Of a DNA stretch of 64,000 nt, positions 17,788 to 27,078 are shown piece by piece; within the stretch, counting starts at the first letter, position 1; the number at the start of each line of letters is the position of its first letter. The notes under the pieces are model-generated. The model searched no databases. It saw nothing but the letters and a program-made list of their open reading frames with translations, and had not been told where the DNA came from. Source of the stretch: Novosphingobium sp. PC22D. GTDB taxonomy: Bacteria > Pseudomonadota > Alphaproteobacteria > Sphingomonadales > Sphingomonadaceae. The stretch spans positions 124,001-188,000 of the forward strand of contig NZ_MWMO01000007.1 in assembly GCF_002556635.1 (NCBI RefSeq). The letters are read 5' to 3'. A program made the position numbers and the translations under genes.

Positions 17788-18711
17788 ATGGCACGCGACA
17801 CGTTCATTCGCGCGATCGAGATCTGGGTTCCGACACCGGATCGCACGCGCCTTTCGCTCAAATCGGGCTTCTACGGCGAACTGGACTACTTCGAGCGCGT
17901 GAGCCGGGGCATGCAGTTCGCTTACGACGAAGGCCTGCCGGGCAAGACCTGGGCCAGGGGGCATCCGGTCGTGCTCAAGGATTTGGGCAACTCCTACTTC
18001 AAGCGCGGCGACGCGGCGCTTTCGGTCGGGCTCTCCTGCGCGGTCGCGGTGCCGAGCTTCGCCGGAGCCGATCTCACCGCCGTTACCGTGTTCTTCTGCG
18101 GCAACGACGCACACCACGTCGGCGCGATCGAGGTCTGGCACGCCGCGCCGGGCGAGCCGCAGATGACGCTGGACGACGGCTACTTCGGCCGCGCCGAGAA
18201 GTTCGAGTTCGCCGCCAGGCACACCGAATTCTCGCCCAAGGTCGGGCTGCCGGGCATCGTCTGGGACAGCGGAATGCCGCTGGTGATGGAGGACCTGGGC
18301 CGCGCCGAGCAGTTCGTGCGGCGCGACGGCGCGCTCAAGGTCGGGATCAATCGCGGCGTCGGCATTCCCGTGCCCTCGCGTGGGCGCGGCGCCTGGGCAC
18401 TCACGTTCCTGTCCGCCGTGAACTCGCCGATCGCTAACCGCGTCGAAGTCTGGGTGCCTGATCAGGTCGAAGGCACTTTCCGCTTCGAACAGGGCTATTG
18501 CGAGAACGGCGCGGGCCTGCATGCGCTGCTTGGAGCGAACGCCCCGCCGCTCGACGTCGGCCCGATGGGCGAGGCCCGGCTGTCGGCGGTGCCGGTGCTG
18601 GTGACGCCGCCCGCGCCCGATGCCGAGGCCCAGAGCCCCTTCGCGTGCCTGCTGGTGCTCCCGCTGCTCGGTCGCGACGGCACGCGCGCCGTCCTGGTGC
18701 TGCGTCTGTGA
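17788..18711 (+). CDS. Tandem GAF-like protein at the end of the nitrate reductase operon
   Basis: The 307-residue soluble protein has no signal peptide and shows two internal repeats. FYGELDYFERVSRGMQF...GLPGKTWARGHPVVLKDL (about 21-70) resembles YFGRAEKFEFAARHTEF...GLPGIVWDSGMPLVMEDL (about 131-175). The GLPG-x-W block is typical of GAF sensory domains. It follows the SUMT gene by 23 bases behind an AGAGGA ribosome-binding site, so it is co-transcribed with nirBD-nasA. A role as an accessory nitrate or nitrite sensor, as for the unrelated-context GAF protein NreA of staphylococci, is only an inference. No output domain is attached. Confidence 0.7.
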   Translation: MARDTFIRAIEIWVPTPDRTRLSLKSGFYGELDYFERVSRGMQFAYDEGLPGKTWARGHPVVLKDLGNSYFKRGDAALSVGLSCAVAVPSFAGADLTAVTVFFCGNDAHHVGAIEVWHAAPGEPQMTLDDGYFGRAEKFEFAARHTEFSPKVGLPGIVWDSGMPLVMEDLGRAEQFVRRDGALKVGINRGVGIPVPSRGRGAWALTFLSAVNSPIANRVEVWVPDQVEGTFRFEQGYCENGAGLHALLGANAPPLDVGPMGEARLSAVPVLVTPPAPDAEAQSPFACLLVLPLLGRDGTRAVLVLRL

Positions 18712-18745
18712 CTTTCCGCCGTTGAAGATCCGCGCGGATCGACCG

Positions 18746-18773
18746 GCGAGCCCCAGAAGCGCCTGGGGCTCGC
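18746..18773 (+). terminator. Intrinsic terminator ending the nitrate operon
   Basis: A perfect 11-base-pair stem GCGAGCCCCAG/CTGGGGCTCGC with loop AAGCGC lies 35 bases after the GAF-like gene stop. The T-tract is short (TT), so on the plus strand it may be weak. It also lies between convergent genes and could serve both. Confidence 0.6.
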
Positions 18774-18840
18774 TTGCCCCGACGCGGAACGGGCGGAAGC
18801 CATGCTCCCGCCCGCCGGTCTTTCGCGATGGGTCGGCCGG

Positions 18841-19611
18841 TTACTCGGCCTCGGGTGCTGCCGCCGACGCGTCGCTCGGCAGGCCGCCGAGCTGCGAGAC
18901 GAGCTGCGTGTAGGCGTCGAGATAGGCCAGCACGATGACCTGGCCGATCTCGGTGTTCTGGTAGCCGCCGCCGGCGACGCCGCCGAAGGTGCCGCCGAAC
19001 CAGCCGCCGCCGCCGGCGCCGAAGCTGACGTCCGACTTGCGCGCATAGCCCTCGGTCAGCGCTTCCTCGACGGTGGTGCGGGCATTGACCACCGACAGGG
19101 TGACGTTCGCCTCGCCCTTCTTGATGTTGAGGCCGCCCGCGATCGCGCCGACGCCCCGGCCGAAGAAGCCGCCGACACCGCCGAGCACGCCGCCGATGCC
19201 GCCGCCGCCCGAATTGCGGTTGGCGCTGACGATGTCGGGCTGGAGGAAGTAGTCCGCCGCCTTCACCTGCCCGCGCCCGATGTTCGAGCCGCGCTGCAGT
19301 TCACCGTTGTCGGCGAGCGCGCGTTCCATCGCCCTGTTCTCGAGCGAGCGGCCGCGATTCACCAGCGTGAAGCAGCGCGAGCGCTGCACGAAGACGCGCA
19401 GGATCGCCTCGGGGCTGCCGAGATTGTATTCGCGCCACCACTGGTTGTCGGGCTCGACGATGGCGACGGTGCCGAGATTGCGGCCGCAGATCGGAATGTT
19501 CTGCGTGCCGCGGTCCTGCGCCTTGCGGCCCGACGAACGGTCGGCCGCGGTCGCACTGGCACCCGATAAGGCAATTCCGAGCGCGGCGAGCGCGCAGACG
19601 AACTTCTTCAT
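18841..19611 (-). CDS. CsgG/HfaB-like secreted lipoprotein-family protein
   Basis: The 256-residue protein has an N-terminal signal peptide (MKKFVCALAALGIALSGASA) and a CsgG-like core with the motif LVNRGRSLENRAMERALADN and a glycine-rich stretch (about residues 130-150 and again near 200). CsgG forms the curli export channel and HfaB anchors the holdfast in Caulobacter. There is no lipobox cysteine near the cleavage site, so this one is probably soluble in the periplasm or otherwise anchored. I placed the start at MKKF (19611); the frame continues upstream to 19671. No curli or holdfast genes are adjacent, so its partner is unknown. Confidence 0.7.
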   Translation of the reverse strand: MKKFVCALAALGIALSGASATAADRSSGRKAQDRGTQNIPICGRNLGTVAIVEPDNQWWREYNLGSPEAILRVFVQRSRCFTLVNRGRSLENRAMERALADNGELQRGSNIGRGQVKAADYFLQPDIVSANRNSGGGGIGGVLGGVGGFFGRGVGAIAGGLNIKKGEANVTLSVVNARTTVEEALTEGYARKSDVSFGAGGGGWFGGTFGGVAGGGYQNTEIGQVIVLAYLDAYTQLVSQLGGLPSDASAAAPEAE

Positions 19612-19749
19612 GGTGGTGGCTCCCTCTGTACTTTCCGCAGGTGCTCCTGCGGTTCCCACGAGCGCAGTCATACAGGCGCCGTGACTTGGGCGGAAGCGTC
19701 CTGATCTGTGATATTTGCCACCAGCGTATTGTGCCGTTTCGGCGCGCGG

Positions 19750-20607
19750 TCAGTTCGGGCCGACAGCGATGTTGTCGATGAGCCGGGCGCGGCCGATCCG
19801 CGCGGCGACGAGCAGGCGGGCGGGCCGCCCGGCGAGCGCGTCGAGCGGCGCGAGCGTTTCGGCGTCGCGCAGCTCGGCATAGTCGACCGAGGCGAAGCCG
19901 CCCGCAACCAGCGCGCCGTGCAGGTCGTCGAGCGCCCCGGGCACCGCCTTGCCCGCCTCGATCGCGGCGGCGGCGGCGCGCATCTCGCGCGGCAGGCTGG
20001 CGGCCTGCGCCCGCTGCCCGGCGGTAAGGTAGGCGTTGCGCGAGCTCATCGCGAGACCGTCCGCCTCGCGCACGGTGGGCACGCCGAAGATCCGGTCGAA
20101 GCGGGGCTGACGGAGATCGAGATCGCGCGCCATCGTGCGAATCACCGCGAGCTGTTGCCAGTCCTTCTCGCCGAAGAAGGCGAGATCCGGCCCGACCTGG
20201 TTGAACAGCTTGCACACGACCGTCGCGACGCCGTCGAAGTGGCCGGGGCGCGACTTGCCACAAAGGCCCTCGCTCACGCCCGAGACCGAGATCCTGGTCG
20301 CGAAGCCCGCCGGGTACACGGTCTCGACGTCGGGCATCCAGAGCAGGTCGACCCCTTCGGCTTCGAGCAGCGCGCAGTCGCGTTCGATCTGGCGCGGATA
20401 GGCATCGAGATCCTCGCCGGCGCCGAACTGGAGCGGATTGACGAAGATCGAGACCACTACGTGTTCCGCCGCCGCGCGCGCGGTGCGGACCAGCGTGAGA
20501 TGGCCTTCGTGCAGCGCCCCCATCGTCGGGACGAGCGCGACGCGGCCGCTTTCGCGCATCCGCGCCACGACACTGCGCAGTGGATCAAGCTCCCCGATCG
20601 TTTGCAT
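19750..20607 (-). CDS. panC: Pantothenate synthetase
   Basis: The 285-residue cytoplasmic enzyme joins pantoate and beta-alanine with ATP, in coenzyme A synthesis. Visible signatures are PTMGALHEGHLTLV (HIGH-type ATP site), SIFVNPLQFG, FFGEKDWQQLAVI and the AMSSRNAYL segment (KMSKS-type loop). The length is normal. The start was set at MQTIGELD (20607), where the family begins, although the frame is open upstream. It is divergent from mipZ across about 100 bases; panB and panD are not in the window. Confidence 0.95.
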   Translation of the reverse strand: MQTIGELDPLRSVVARMRESGRVALVPTMGALHEGHLTLVRTARAAAEHVVVSIFVNPLQFGAGEDLDAYPRQIERDCALLEAEGVDLLWMPDVETVYPAGFATRISVSGVSEGLCGKSRPGHFDGVATVVCKLFNQVGPDLAFFGEKDWQQLAVIRTMARDLDLRQPRFDRIFGVPTVREADGLAMSSRNAYLTAGQRAQAASLPREMRAAAAAIEAGKAVPGALDDLHGALVAGGFASVDYAELRDAETLAPLDALAGRPARLLVAARIGRARLIDNIAVGPN

Positions 20608-20705
20608 GGCGCCAGCCGCTCCGATAAAACGCCTGTGACCGGCGCGGGGCCCCCTTAGACGCGGACCACGCCTGCGGACAACCATTCGCGAGGAACTAGC
20701 CTGTC

Positions 20706-21518
20706 GTGACAGCGCATCGAATCGTATTCGCCAACGAGAAGGGCGGCACCGGCAAGTCGACCACCGCGGTCCACGTCGCGGTCGCGCTCGCCTATCAGGG
20801 AGCTTCGGTCGCCGCGGTGGACCTCGACCACCGGCAGCGCACGCTGTTCCGCTATCTCGAGAACCGCGTCGAGACCGAGCGCAAGCGCGAGATCGCGCTG
20901 CCCGGCGCGCGCTTCGCGGTCTATGACGGCGACAGCACCGAGGAACTCGACGCGCTTTCGGACGAGATCGCCGACGGCTTCGACTTCCTGATCTTCGACA
21001 CGCCGGGACGCGACGATCCGCTCGCCCGCCATGTCGCGGCCACGGCCGATACGCTGGTCACGCCGCTCAACGACAGCTTCATCGACTTCGACCTCATCGG
21101 CCAGGTCGAAAGCGAGACCTTCCGGGTCAAGCGGCTGTCTTTCTATGCGGAGCTCATCTGGGAAGCGCGCAAGAAGCGCGGCATGCGCACGATCGAGGAC
21201 GGCAAGCGCGAGATGGACTGGGTCGTGGTGCGCAACCGCGTCCAGCACATCGAGGCGCGCAACATGCGCCGTCTCGACGGCGCGCTGCGCGAGCTTTCGC
21301 GCCGGGTCGGCTTCCGTGTGGCCAGCGGATTGTCCGAGCGCGTGATCTTCCGTGAGCTGTTTCCGTCCGGACTGACCCTGCTCGACAAGGGCCATCTCGG
21401 CGATCTCGGCACAAGCCACCTCGTCGCGCGCCAGGAACTGCGCCAGCTCGTCGCCGGGCTGAACCTGCCGATGCCCTCGGCGCGGCAACCGGATCTGGCT
21501 TTCGCCGCCGAAGCGTGA
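20706..21518 (+). CDS. mipZ: MipZ-type division-plane positioning ATPase
   Basis: The 270-residue ParA/MinD-superfamily ATPase has a deviant Walker A motif KGGTGKST (residues 12-19) and an FDTPGRDDP Walker B/switch region. In Caulobacter MipZ binds ParB and blocks FtsZ polymerisation near the poles, so division occurs at mid-cell. The start is GTG at 20706. The long form with ENEKGGTGKST-like start and the TLFRYLENR segment separates it from ordinary ParA. The gene is followed nine bases later by a J-domain gene, an arrangement I know from other sphingomonads. Confidence 0.88.
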   Translation: MTAHRIVFANEKGGTGKSTTAVHVAVALAYQGASVAAVDLDHRQRTLFRYLENRVETERKREIALPGARFAVYDGDSTEELDALSDEIADGFDFLIFDTPGRDDPLARHVAATADTLVTPLNDSFIDFDLIGQVESETFRVKRLSFYAELIWEARKKRGMRTIEDGKREMDWVVVRNRVQHIEARNMRRLDGALRELSRRVGFRVASGLSERVIFRELFPSGLTLLDKGHLGDLGTSHLVARQELRQLVAGLNLPMPSARQPDLAFAAEA

Positions 21519-21527
21519 TCGCAACCC

Positions 21528-21818
21528 ATGGCAAAGCTCATCTGGCTGCTGGTCCTGGCGGCCTGCGCCTACCGGCTGGTCGTGGGCCGCTGGCCGTTCC
21601 AGCCCAAGCCTCGGACGCCGCAGAGCTTCGCGCTCGCGCAGGCCCGCGCGTTGCTCGGCGTGGGCCCCGGCGCGAGCCGCAAGGAGATCATCGAGGGGCA
21701 CCGGCGGCTCATCGCCTCGGTGCATCCGGATCGGGGCGGAACGAACGAAAAGGTGCATGAAGCCAACGCAGCCCGCGATATGCTGCTCGCGAATCTTCCG
21801 GTCGAATCGCAGGAGTGA
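21528..21818 (+). CDS. Small membrane-anchored J-domain protein
   Basis: The 96-residue protein has one N-terminal membrane segment ([16 protein letters not shown]) and a C-terminal J-domain with the diagnostic HPD ([17 protein letters not shown]). Such DnaJ-like proteins stimulate an Hsp70, here at the membrane. It is shorter than DnaJ and lacks the zinc-finger and substrate domains. It starts nine bases after mipZ and ends two bases before the phosphomutase gene, so the three are likely one transcript. Confidence 0.85.
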   Translation: MAKLIWLLVLAACAYRLVVGRWPFQPKPRTPQSFALAQARALLGVGPGASRKEIIEGHRRLIASVHPDRGGTNEKVHEANAARDMLLANLPVESQE

Positions 21819-21820
21819 AA

Positions 21821-23224
21821 ATGAGCTACACGTTCCACCCCACTGTCCTTCGGGAATACGACATCCGCGGCATTATCGGCGAAACGCTCGGGCCCGACGA
21901 TGCCCGTGCGATCGGGCGGGGGTTCGGCACGCTGATTCGCCGGGACGGCGGGCGCAAGGTCGCGGTCGGCTACGATGGGCGGACAAGCTCGCCCGTGCTC
22001 GAGGAAGCACTGGTCGAAGGGCTCAATGCCAGCGGTGTCGATGCGGTGCGGATCGGCCTTGGGGCGACGCCGATGCTCTATTACGCGGAAGCCTCAGCCG
22101 AAGATGTAGATGGCGGCATTCAGATAACAGGCAGCCACAATCCCCCCAATTACAATGGCTTCAAGATGGTATTTCGGGGCCGCCCGTTCTTTGGTGCGGA
22201 TATCCAGAAGCTCGGCGCCATGGCGGCCGAAGGCGATTGGGATGACGGTGCCGGTACGTTCGAGACCCGCGACCTGCTCGGCGCTTATGTCGACCGTCTC
22301 GTCCAAGGACTCAGCGGAATCCCTTCCGAGGCGCTCTCCAGCCTCAAGATCGGCTGGGACGCTGGCAACGGTGCCGCCGGGCCGGCGCTCGAGATGCTCG
22401 CGGCGAAACTGCCGGGGGAACACCACCTTCTGTTCACCGATGTCGACGGAACTTTTCCCAATCATCATCCTGATCCTACCGAGGAAAAGAACCTCGCAGA
22501 CCTGAAGGCGCTGGTCGCGTCGAAGAATCTCGATTTCGGAGTTGCCTTTGATGGCGACGGGGATCGGATCGGGGCGATCGACGGCGAGGGCCGGGTGATC
22601 TGGGGCGATCAGCTCCTCATGATCTACGCCGAGGACTTGCTGAAAATCCTGCCGGGATCGACGATCATTGCTGACGTGAAGGCCTCGCGCGCGCTGTTCG
22701 ACACGGTTTCGCAGAACGGCGGCGAGCCGCTGATGTGGAAGACCGGTCACTCGCTGATTAAGTCCAAAATGAAGGAAACCGGTTCGCCGCTCGCTGGCGA
22801 GATGAGCGGGCACGTGTTCTTCGCGCACGAGTACTACGGCTATGACGACGCGCTCTACGCCGCGGTGCGGCTGATCGCGGCCTCGGCGCGGCTGGGCAAG
22901 TCGGTCACCGAAATGCGCGGAGCGATGCCGGCGATGCTCAACACTCCGGAAATGCGCTTCCAGGTCGACGAAAGCCGCAAGTTCGCCGCGATTGACGAAG
23001 TGAAGGAGCGGCTCTCGGGCACCGACGCGCAAGTCAATGCGATCGATGGCGTGCGTGTCACGACCGACGACGGCTGGTGGCTTTTGCGTGCCTCGAACAC
23101 GCAGGACGTGCTCGTCGCGCGCGCCGAAAGCGATACCGAGGCGGGGCTAGAGCGGCTGATGGGCCAGATCGACGAGCAACTCGCGCTGTCGGGGCTGGCG
23201 CGCGGGCCGCAGGCCGCGCACTGA
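21821..23224 (+). CDS. pgmG: Phosphomannomutase/phosphoglucomutase
   Basis: The 467-residue enzyme interconverts hexose 1- and 6-phosphates for sugar-nucleotide and exopolysaccharide synthesis (PgmG/ManB type in sphingomonads). The phosphoserine is about residue 105 in [13 protein letters not shown], the metal loop is DGDGDRIG, the sugar-binding loop is GEMSGHVFF, and the phosphate-binding end ([15 protein letters not shown]) is present. The start is the ATG at 21821, three codons after an in-frame GTG. Base composition of the first 800 bases is slightly lower in GC than the flanks. Confidence 0.93.
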   Translation: MSYTFHPTVLREYDIRGIIGETLGPDDARAIGRGFGTLIRRDGGRKVAVGYDGRTSSPVLEEALVEGLNASGVDAVRIGLGATPMLYYAEASAEDVDGGIQITGSHNPPNYNGFKMVFRGRPFFGADIQKLGAMAAEGDWDDGAGTFETRDLLGAYVDRLVQGLSGIPSEALSSLKIGWDAGNGAAGPALEMLAAKLPGEHHLLFTDVDGTFPNHHPDPTEEKNLADLKALVASKNLDFGVAFDGDGDRIGAIDGEGRVIWGDQLLMIYAEDLLKILPGSTIIADVKASRALFDTVSQNGGEPLMWKTGHSLIKSKMKETGSPLAGEMSGHVFFAHEYYGYDDALYAAVRLIAASARLGKSVTEMRGAMPAMLNTPEMRFQVDESRKFAAIDEVKERLSGTDAQVNAIDGVRVTTDDGWWLLRASNTQDVLVARAESDTEAGLERLMGQIDEQLALSGLARGPQAAH

Positions 23225-23248
23225 CCCGGAACGACGGCGCCTGACGAC

Positions 23249-23279
23249 AAAAGGGAGCCACCCGTCGCGGCTCCCTTTT
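23249..23279. terminator. Bidirectional intrinsic terminator
   Basis: A perfect 11-base stem AAAAGGGAGCC (23249-23259) and GGCTCCCTTTT (23269-23279) lies between the convergent phosphomutase and BON-domain genes, with a T-tract on either strand. It should stop transcription from both sides. Confidence 0.85.
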
Positions 23280-23334
23280 CTGTTGCAGACCCCGGGGCGT
23301 GGCCCCGCTCCGCTTAGGACGACCGAGCGGTCGG

Positions 23335-24303
23335 TCAGCGATCTGTGTTCGCGTTCTTCCTGTCGCTGATCGCGGCCGAGGCGCCGAGGCCGCTTTCGGG
23401 CATGCTGGGCGTGCCTTCGCGTACGTTCTTGACGCGCAGGTTGTTCTGCACGTGCCGCACGCCGGCAACGTCATCGGTGATGTCTTCGGCGCGGCGCTTG
23501 GCGCGGCGGCTGTCGACGGTGCCGTCGAGGGTCACTTCACCTTCCGAGACGCTTACGGAAATGGGACGGGCATCGATTGCCCAGTCGCGCGTCAGATGGT
23601 CGTTGACGTCCTCGCGGATGCGCTCGTCGGAGCGCGTGTAGTTTGCCGGACCGCGTCCGCTGTGATCCATTTCCCGGCGCCGGGCGGCGTCCTCGTCACC
23701 GAACCAGCTTGCCACTTCGTCGCTCGCCCGGTCGATGAACCCGCGCCGTTCGCCGTAGCTGCGCCAGTCATCATAGTCGCGGCGGCCATGCGCGCCGCGG
23801 TCTTCCTCGGCGTATCGCCGTCGTCCGAACGTATCGTAGCTGGGCCGATAGCCGAGGCCGGAGGACGCGCCGCCGTAGCCGCCGCCCTGCCGGGCGTAGA
23901 AGTCGCGCCCGCCCTGGTCCTCGCTGGTGAAGCTTGCATAGCGGTTGCCGTAGTCGGCGTTGTAGGTCGGGATCTCGTAGCCGCGTCCAGCCTCCCGGTC
24001 GTAGCGGCGGTCTCGCTCGGCACGATAGGAGTCGGCGGCGCGGCGCTGGTCCTCGCGCAGACGATCCTCCTGCAATTGGTGCGGCGGCAGGTAGGCGCCC
24101 TCGTAGGCACCGCCCGTTCGTCCGCGATAGTCTTCGTAAGTGCCGCCCATCTGGCCGCGATTGTCCAGTCCGCCGGAACCCTGCTGCCGGACTCCTTCGG
24201 CGAACTGGTTCTGCTGGCGCGGCGCAGCGCCGCGGTAATCTCTGTCGTAGGCGCCTTCGCGCGGGTTGCGGTCATAGCGGTTTTGACGATCGCGATCGTT
24301 CAT
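23335..24303 (-). CDS. BON-domain protein with a long Arg/Tyr/Gly-rich N-terminal region
   Basis: The 322-residue protein has a disordered-looking N-terminal two thirds rich in Arg, Tyr, Asp, Gly and Gln, and a C-terminal BON domain (SDERIREDVNDHLT...VSVSEGEVTLDGTVDS...DDVAGVRHVQNNLRV). BON domains are found in envelope and stress-linked proteins and bind phospholipids or other surfaces. No signal peptide is seen, so it is probably cytoplasmic. I chose the ATG at 24303 with GGAG nine bases upstream, although 24315 is possible. Its neighbour on the other strand is the Lhr-type helicase. Confidence 0.75.
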   Translation of the reverse strand: MNDRDRQNRYDRNPREGAYDRDYRGAAPRQQNQFAEGVRQQGSGGLDNRGQMGGTYEDYRGRTGGAYEGAYLPPHQLQEDRLREDQRRAADSYRAERDRRYDREAGRGYEIPTYNADYGNRYASFTSEDQGGRDFYARQGGGYGGASSGLGYRPSYDTFGRRRYAEEDRGAHGRRDYDDWRSYGERRGFIDRASDEVASWFGDEDAARRREMDHSGRGPANYTRSDERIREDVNDHLTRDWAIDARPISVSVSEGEVTLDGTVDSRRAKRRAEDITDDVAGVRHVQNNLRVKNVREGTPSMPESGLGASAAISDRKNANTDR

Positions 24304-24542
24304 GGTGTACTCCATTCGCTTGCCGGAAGCGGACGGGCGGGCTTGTCCCGAGGCCGGGACCTGTCCCGTCTTGGCCCTTCCGATACTCGTAAAACGAATG
24401 GCGCGCCTTGGTCGATCCCCGGTTGAACGCAACCAGACGACGAGTCGGCGCAACCTAACATTTGTTGATTTTCGCGGCATTCTCGGCACTTGCGGAGCGG
24501 CTTGCGCCGCGCGTCCGCGGCGCGTAGCCAAGCGGCCATATC

Positions 24543-26996
24543 ATGACCGCCACGCCGCCCGAGATCGCTGACTGGTTCGCTTCGCGCGGCTGGCGGGTGC
24601 GCCGCCATCAGGCGGAGATGCTCGCGGCCTCGGACAAGGGGCTCCATGCGCTGCTCGTCGCCGATACCGGGGCGGGCAAGACGCTTGCCGGCTTCTTGCC
24701 CACGCTCGCGGACTTCTGCCCTTCGCGGCTGGACGGCGCGGCCCCGCCCGAGGGTCTGCACACGCTCTACGTCTCGCCGCTCAAGGCGCTGGCGACCGAC
24801 GTGCAGCGCAATCTGCTGGCGCCGGTCGCGGAGATGCGGCTCGCCTGCCGGATCGAGACGCGCAGTGGCGACACGCCGTCCGACCGTAAGGCGCGCCAGC
24901 GCGCGCGGCCGCCGCACATCCTGCTGACGACGCCCGAATCGCTCTCGCTCCTGCTCAGCTATCCCGAGGCCGCGCAGCTCTTCGCGGGGCTCAGGCGGAT
25001 CGTCATCGATGAGATCCACGCCTTTGCCACGGGCAAGCGGGGTGACCTGCTGGCGCTGGCGATGGCGCGGCTCGAGACGATCGCGCCGGGCGTGCGGCGC
25101 GCGGGTCTCTCGGCGACGGTCGCTTCGCCCGAAAGCTATCGGGCCTGGCTCGCGCCCTGGGGCGATCTCGATGCGGTGGCGCTGGTAAAGGGCGAGGAGG
25201 GTGCCCCCCCCGAGGTCTCGATCCTGCTGCCGGACGAGGAACGCATCCCCTGGAGCGGTCATGCCGCGACCTGGGCGATCCCCGCGCTCTACGCGCGGAT
25301 CCAGGCGCATCGCACGACGCTGATCTTCACCAACACCCGCTTTCTGGCGGAGTACATCTTCCAGTGGCTGTGGGACGCGAACGAAGACAACCTGCCGATC
25401 GGAATCCACCACGGCTCCTTGTCGCGCGAGGCGCGGCGCAAGGTCGAAGGGGCGATGGCGCGCGGCGAGCTGCGCGCGCTGGTCTGCACCGCGAGCCTCG
25501 ACCTCGGCGTGGACTGGGGCGACATCGACCTGGTCGTGCAGATGGGGGCGCCGAAGGGTTCGTCGCGGCTGCTCCAGCGGATCGGGCGCGCCAATCACCG
25601 GCTCGACCAGCCGAGCAAGGCGCTGCTGGTTCCGGGCAACCGCTTCGAGTTTCTCGAGGCCGTCGCCGCCGTCGAGGCGGTCGAGGAGGGGCAGCGCGAC
25701 GGCGAGGATTTCCGTCCCGGCGGGCTCGACGTGCTCGCCCAGCACGTCATGGGCTGCGCCTGCTCCGGGCCGTTCCGCGAGGACGCGCTGCTTCGCGAAA
25801 TCCGCTCCTCGCTTGCCTATGCCTGGGTCGACGAGACGGTCTTCGCGCGCGTGCTCGATTTCGTCGCCACGGGGGGCTATGCGCTGCGCTCCTACGACAA
25901 GTTCCGGCGAATCGTGCGCGACCGCGACGGCTCGTGGCGGCTGGCGCATCCCGAACATGCCGCGCGGCACCGGCTCAACGCCGGGATCATCGTCGACAAC
26001 GAGATGCTCGACGTGCGCTTCCGCAACGGCCGCTCGCTGGGCAAGGTCGAGGAGATGTTCGGCGCCAGCCTCAAGCCGGGCGACACGTTCCGCTTCGCCG
26101 GGATGGACCTGGAGGTCGAGGCGCTGCGCGATCTCGAACTGGTCGTGCGCGCGGCCAAGCGCTCGGCCTCGATCCCGAGCTATTCGGGCCAGCGGTTGCC
26201 GATCTCGACCCGCCTTGCGGACCGGGTGCGCGCGATGCTGGCGGATCGCGCCGGGTGGGGCCGGTTTCCGGACGACGTGCGTGAGTGGCTCGAAGTGCAG
26301 GCCTGGCGCTCGCACCTGCCCGCGCCGGGGCGGCTGCTGGTCGAAAGCTTCCCGCACCGCGACCTGGCCTATACGACCTACTACACGTTCGAGGGGTGGA
26401 ACGCGAACCAGTCGCTCGGGATGCTGATCACGCGGCGGATGGAGGATCGCGGGCTGGGGCCGCTGGGCTTCGTCGCCACCGACTACGCGCTCGCGGTGTG
26501 GGGGCTCAAGCCGGTCGATGAGCCCGCGGCGCTGCTTTCGCCCGACATCCTCACGCACGAGTTCGTCGACTGGGTGGAGCAATCGTATCTGCTGCGCCGC
26601 GCGTTCCGCGAGGTGGCGGTGATCTCCGGGCTGGTCGAACGGCAGCATCCGGGCAAGCGCAAGACCGGGCGGCAAGTGACCTTCTCGACCGACCTGATCT
26701 ACGACGTCCTGCGCAAGTACGAACCCGACCATGTGCTGATCCAAGCGGCCTGGGCCGACGCGCGCGCGCGGATGACCGACGTCGCGCGCGTGGGCGACGT
26801 GCTCGACCGGGCGGCGCGCGAGGTCGACCATGTCAGGCTCGAGCGGATCAGTCCGCTTTCGGTCCCGGTGCTCTCGATCATCGGTCGCGAGACGCTGCCC
26901 TCGGGCGCGGCGGACGACGAATTGCTGATCGAGGCGGAGAGCCTCGCCTCGATGGCGATGCGCACCGATTCGCGCGATGACGAGGCGGACGCCTGA
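24543..26996 (+). CDS. Ligase-associated Lhr-type DEXH-box helicase
   Basis: The 817-residue protein matches the short Lhr-like SF2 helicases annotated as ligase-associated DNA damage response helicases. It has Walker A ADTGAGKTLAG (about residues 40-50), a DEIHAF Walker B, motif III SATV, a second RecA domain ending in QRIGRANH, and an Lhr-type C-terminal domain. In many genomes it sits with an ATP-dependent ligase, a metallo-nuclease and a phosphoesterase; none of those is adjacent here. The start ATG is preceded by a short AT-richer gap. A role in processing damaged DNA is inferred from the family. Confidence 0.9.
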   Translation: MTATPPEIADWFASRGWRVRRHQAEMLAASDKGLHALLVADTGAGKTLAGFLPTLADFCPSRLDGAAPPEGLHTLYVSPLKALATDVQRNLLAPVAEMRLACRIETRSGDTPSDRKARQRARPPHILLTTPESLSLLLSYPEAAQLFAGLRRIVIDEIHAFATGKRGDLLALAMARLETIAPGVRRAGLSATVASPESYRAWLAPWGDLDAVALVKGEEGAPPEVSILLPDEERIPWSGHAATWAIPALYARIQAHRTTLIFTNTRFLAEYIFQWLWDANEDNLPIGIHHGSLSREARRKVEGAMARGELRALVCTASLDLGVDWGDIDLVVQMGAPKGSSRLLQRIGRANHRLDQPSKALLVPGNRFEFLEAVAAVEAVEEGQRDGEDFRPGGLDVLAQHVMGCACSGPFREDALLREIRSSLAYAWVDETVFARVLDFVATGGYALRSYDKFRRIVRDRDGSWRLAHPEHAARHRLNAGIIVDNEMLDVRFRNGRSLGKVEEMFGASLKPGDTFRFAGMDLEVEALRDLELVVRAAKRSASIPSYSGQRLPISTRLADRVRAMLADRAGWGRFPDDVREWLEVQAWRSHLPAPGRLLVESFPHRDLAYTTYYTFEGWNANQSLGMLITRRMEDRGLGPLGFVATDYALAVWGLKPVDEPAALLSPDILTHEFVDWVEQSYLLRRAFREVAVISGLVERQHPGKRKTGRQVTFSTDLIYDVLRKYEPDHVLIQAAWADARARMTDVARVGDVLDRAAREVDHVRLERISPLSVPVLSIIGRETLPSGAADDELLIEAESLASMAMRTDSRDDEADA

Positions 26997-27028
26997 TACC
27001 GTGCTCGGCGCGGACGCCGGGCAACAAA

Positions 27029-27054
27029 AAAGGGGCGGATCGCTCCGCCCCTTT
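27029..27054. terminator. Bidirectional terminator between the helicase and exbD
   Basis: The stem AAAGGGGCGGA (27029-27039) pairs TCCGCCCCTTT (27044-27054) around the loop TCGC, with A/T tracts at both ends. It lies between convergent genes. Confidence 0.85.
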
Positions 27055-27078
27055 CGCGTCTCGTTCGCTCGCCTGCGA

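Noticed and set aside
24300..26831. Minus-strand frame of 843 codons opposite the helicase gene
   Set aside because: Composition is antisense-like and motifs are found only on the plus strand.
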